Source: Plutella xylostella
Lineage: Eukaryota > Arthropoda > Insecta > Lepidoptera > Plutellidae
Length of the DNA stretch: 64,000 bases
Direction: 5' to 3'
Assembly: GCF_932276165.1 (NCBI RefSeq)
Contig: NC_063994.1
Coordinates: 8,308,001-8,372,000, forward strand
The notes under the pieces are model-generated. The model saw nothing but the letters and a program-made list of their open reading frames with translations. It was not told where the DNA came from and made no database searches. The translations under genes and the position numbers were made by a program. This document shows positions 63,185 through 64,000 of the stretch, piece by piece (the first letter of the stretch is position 1; each line of letters begins with the position of its first letter).

Positions 63185-64000
63185 ATTATCATTTATTTAC
63201 TAGAGTAGGTTATAATTTTTTTTATGAGAATTAAAATAATAATTAATAAGTATATCAACACGCAAATTTTACCTCAATCAATCAGTAATATTGATTTGCA
63301 TTGATTCTAAGTTTAGCTAATTTCATACAGTTATGTTTTAAATCATTTAAACAGTAAAAAAATTTAATGATACGATAATAATAGGAGTAAATTCACATAT
63401 TTTTATGACAACAATCACTTTTTCTATAGTTAAATAACATACCTACAGACGAATTGAGAACCTCCTCCTTTTTGAAATCGGTTAAACACTATTTTAAATA
63501 AGAACTCAGTGCTGTGCTATCACAGCTTTTGCTAACACATTACTACTATATACTTACATATTTTTATTAAGAACTTGGACTGGCTAGGGCTTTGACTAAA
63601 TGATAACAATTACGAAGACTTAAAATTCATAAATTAAATATATAAAATAAAGCTCAAATCTCGACCGGGGTAGATATTTGTTTGATAAGAATATTTGGTG
63701 CTCATGTCTTTGATAGTAAATATTTGTATTGTATGGTATTGATATATCCAACCCGCCTGCTAGGTGTGGAGATTATGCTCATAACCCTCCTGCAGTTATT
63801 TTTGTGTGTAATGAAATTGAGGACTGTTGAGATTCATTAGATATTTATTTATATATTGTTTACATAAGTAAGACATCATAAAATTTAATTAAACTAAACA
63901 ATCAAAAATACCTTCTTCAAAAATGACTGTGATGTTTAATTTGTGTATTTAGCGAGCAAAGTAAATATATATACTTATATATTATTTTTTTCAGGTCCCA
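63185..64000. other. Terminal spacer with SINE B remnant
   Basis: AT-rich. At about 63650-63860 the sequence CTCGACCGGGGTAGATATTT is the B-box side of a diverged SINE B. No other gene or repeat recognised. Confidence 0.5.

Overview
This is a eukaryotic window, almost certainly from an insect and most likely from a moth or butterfly. The grounds are AT-rich spacers studded with TACCTACC-type steps, GT..AG introns, tRNA-derived SINEs, and a mix of DIRS, BEL/Pao, Ty3/gypsy, jockey/CR1-like LINE, Harbinger, mariner, pogo and hAT sequences. I found no confident single-copy host gene. The best candidate is a multi-exon Myb/SANT-like gene at 29959-31349, and that family usually rides on Harbinger elements. 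The window is best read as a nested transposon graveyard whose order of insertion can be followed from target-site duplications (TSDs).

Layout. 1-7.4 kb: unassigned sequence, a TA-flanked MITE, a gypsy integrase end, a decayed MADF/BESS gene and a LINE (minus strand) with an intact 932-codon endonuclease-RT ORF. 7.4-12.4 kb: a GC-rich stretch, a decayed DDE-type transposase, a related truncated LINE (plus strand) and a decayed pogo-like transposase holding a SINE tail. 12.5-15.4 kb: a mariner-like element that contains a TAA-flanked Harbinger element, itself hit by a SINE with a perfect 13-bp TSD. 15.7-17.2 kb: mariner and LINE fragments. 17.2-26.0 kb: DIRS-like copy 1, broken by MITEs, a THAP-encoding TIR element, Harbinger pieces and a SINE. 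26-31.4 kb: mariner, hAT and BEL gag remnants and the Myb/SANT gene. 31.4-45 kb: an hAT transposase gene cut by a short TIR element and by a 9.9-kb LTR-internal-LTR-internal-LTR array. 45-46.9 kb: fold-back and MITE repeats and SINE pieces. 47-63.2 kb: DIRS-like copy 2, interrupted by a LINE, a nearly intact BEL/Pao element (itself hit by a MITE) and an insertion carrying an RNA-virus-type helicase. 63.2-64 kb: spacer with a SINE remnant.

Most notable points. (1) A fragment of an alphavirus-like superfamily 1 helicase is joined to LINE-type 3' sequence, with two poly-A tracts, between an 11-bp TSD. This is the signature expected of LINE template switching onto a viral RNA. (2) A non-autonomous gypsy-like element encodes one fused Gag-protease-integrase-remnant ORF with no RT, in a tandem three-LTR array whose two ORFs are identical. 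(3) Two DIRS copies share a 3' inverted-repeat structure. (4) Two TIR elements have the same ends but unrelated cores. The density of nested retroelements plus a viral fragment makes a piRNA-cluster function worth testing.
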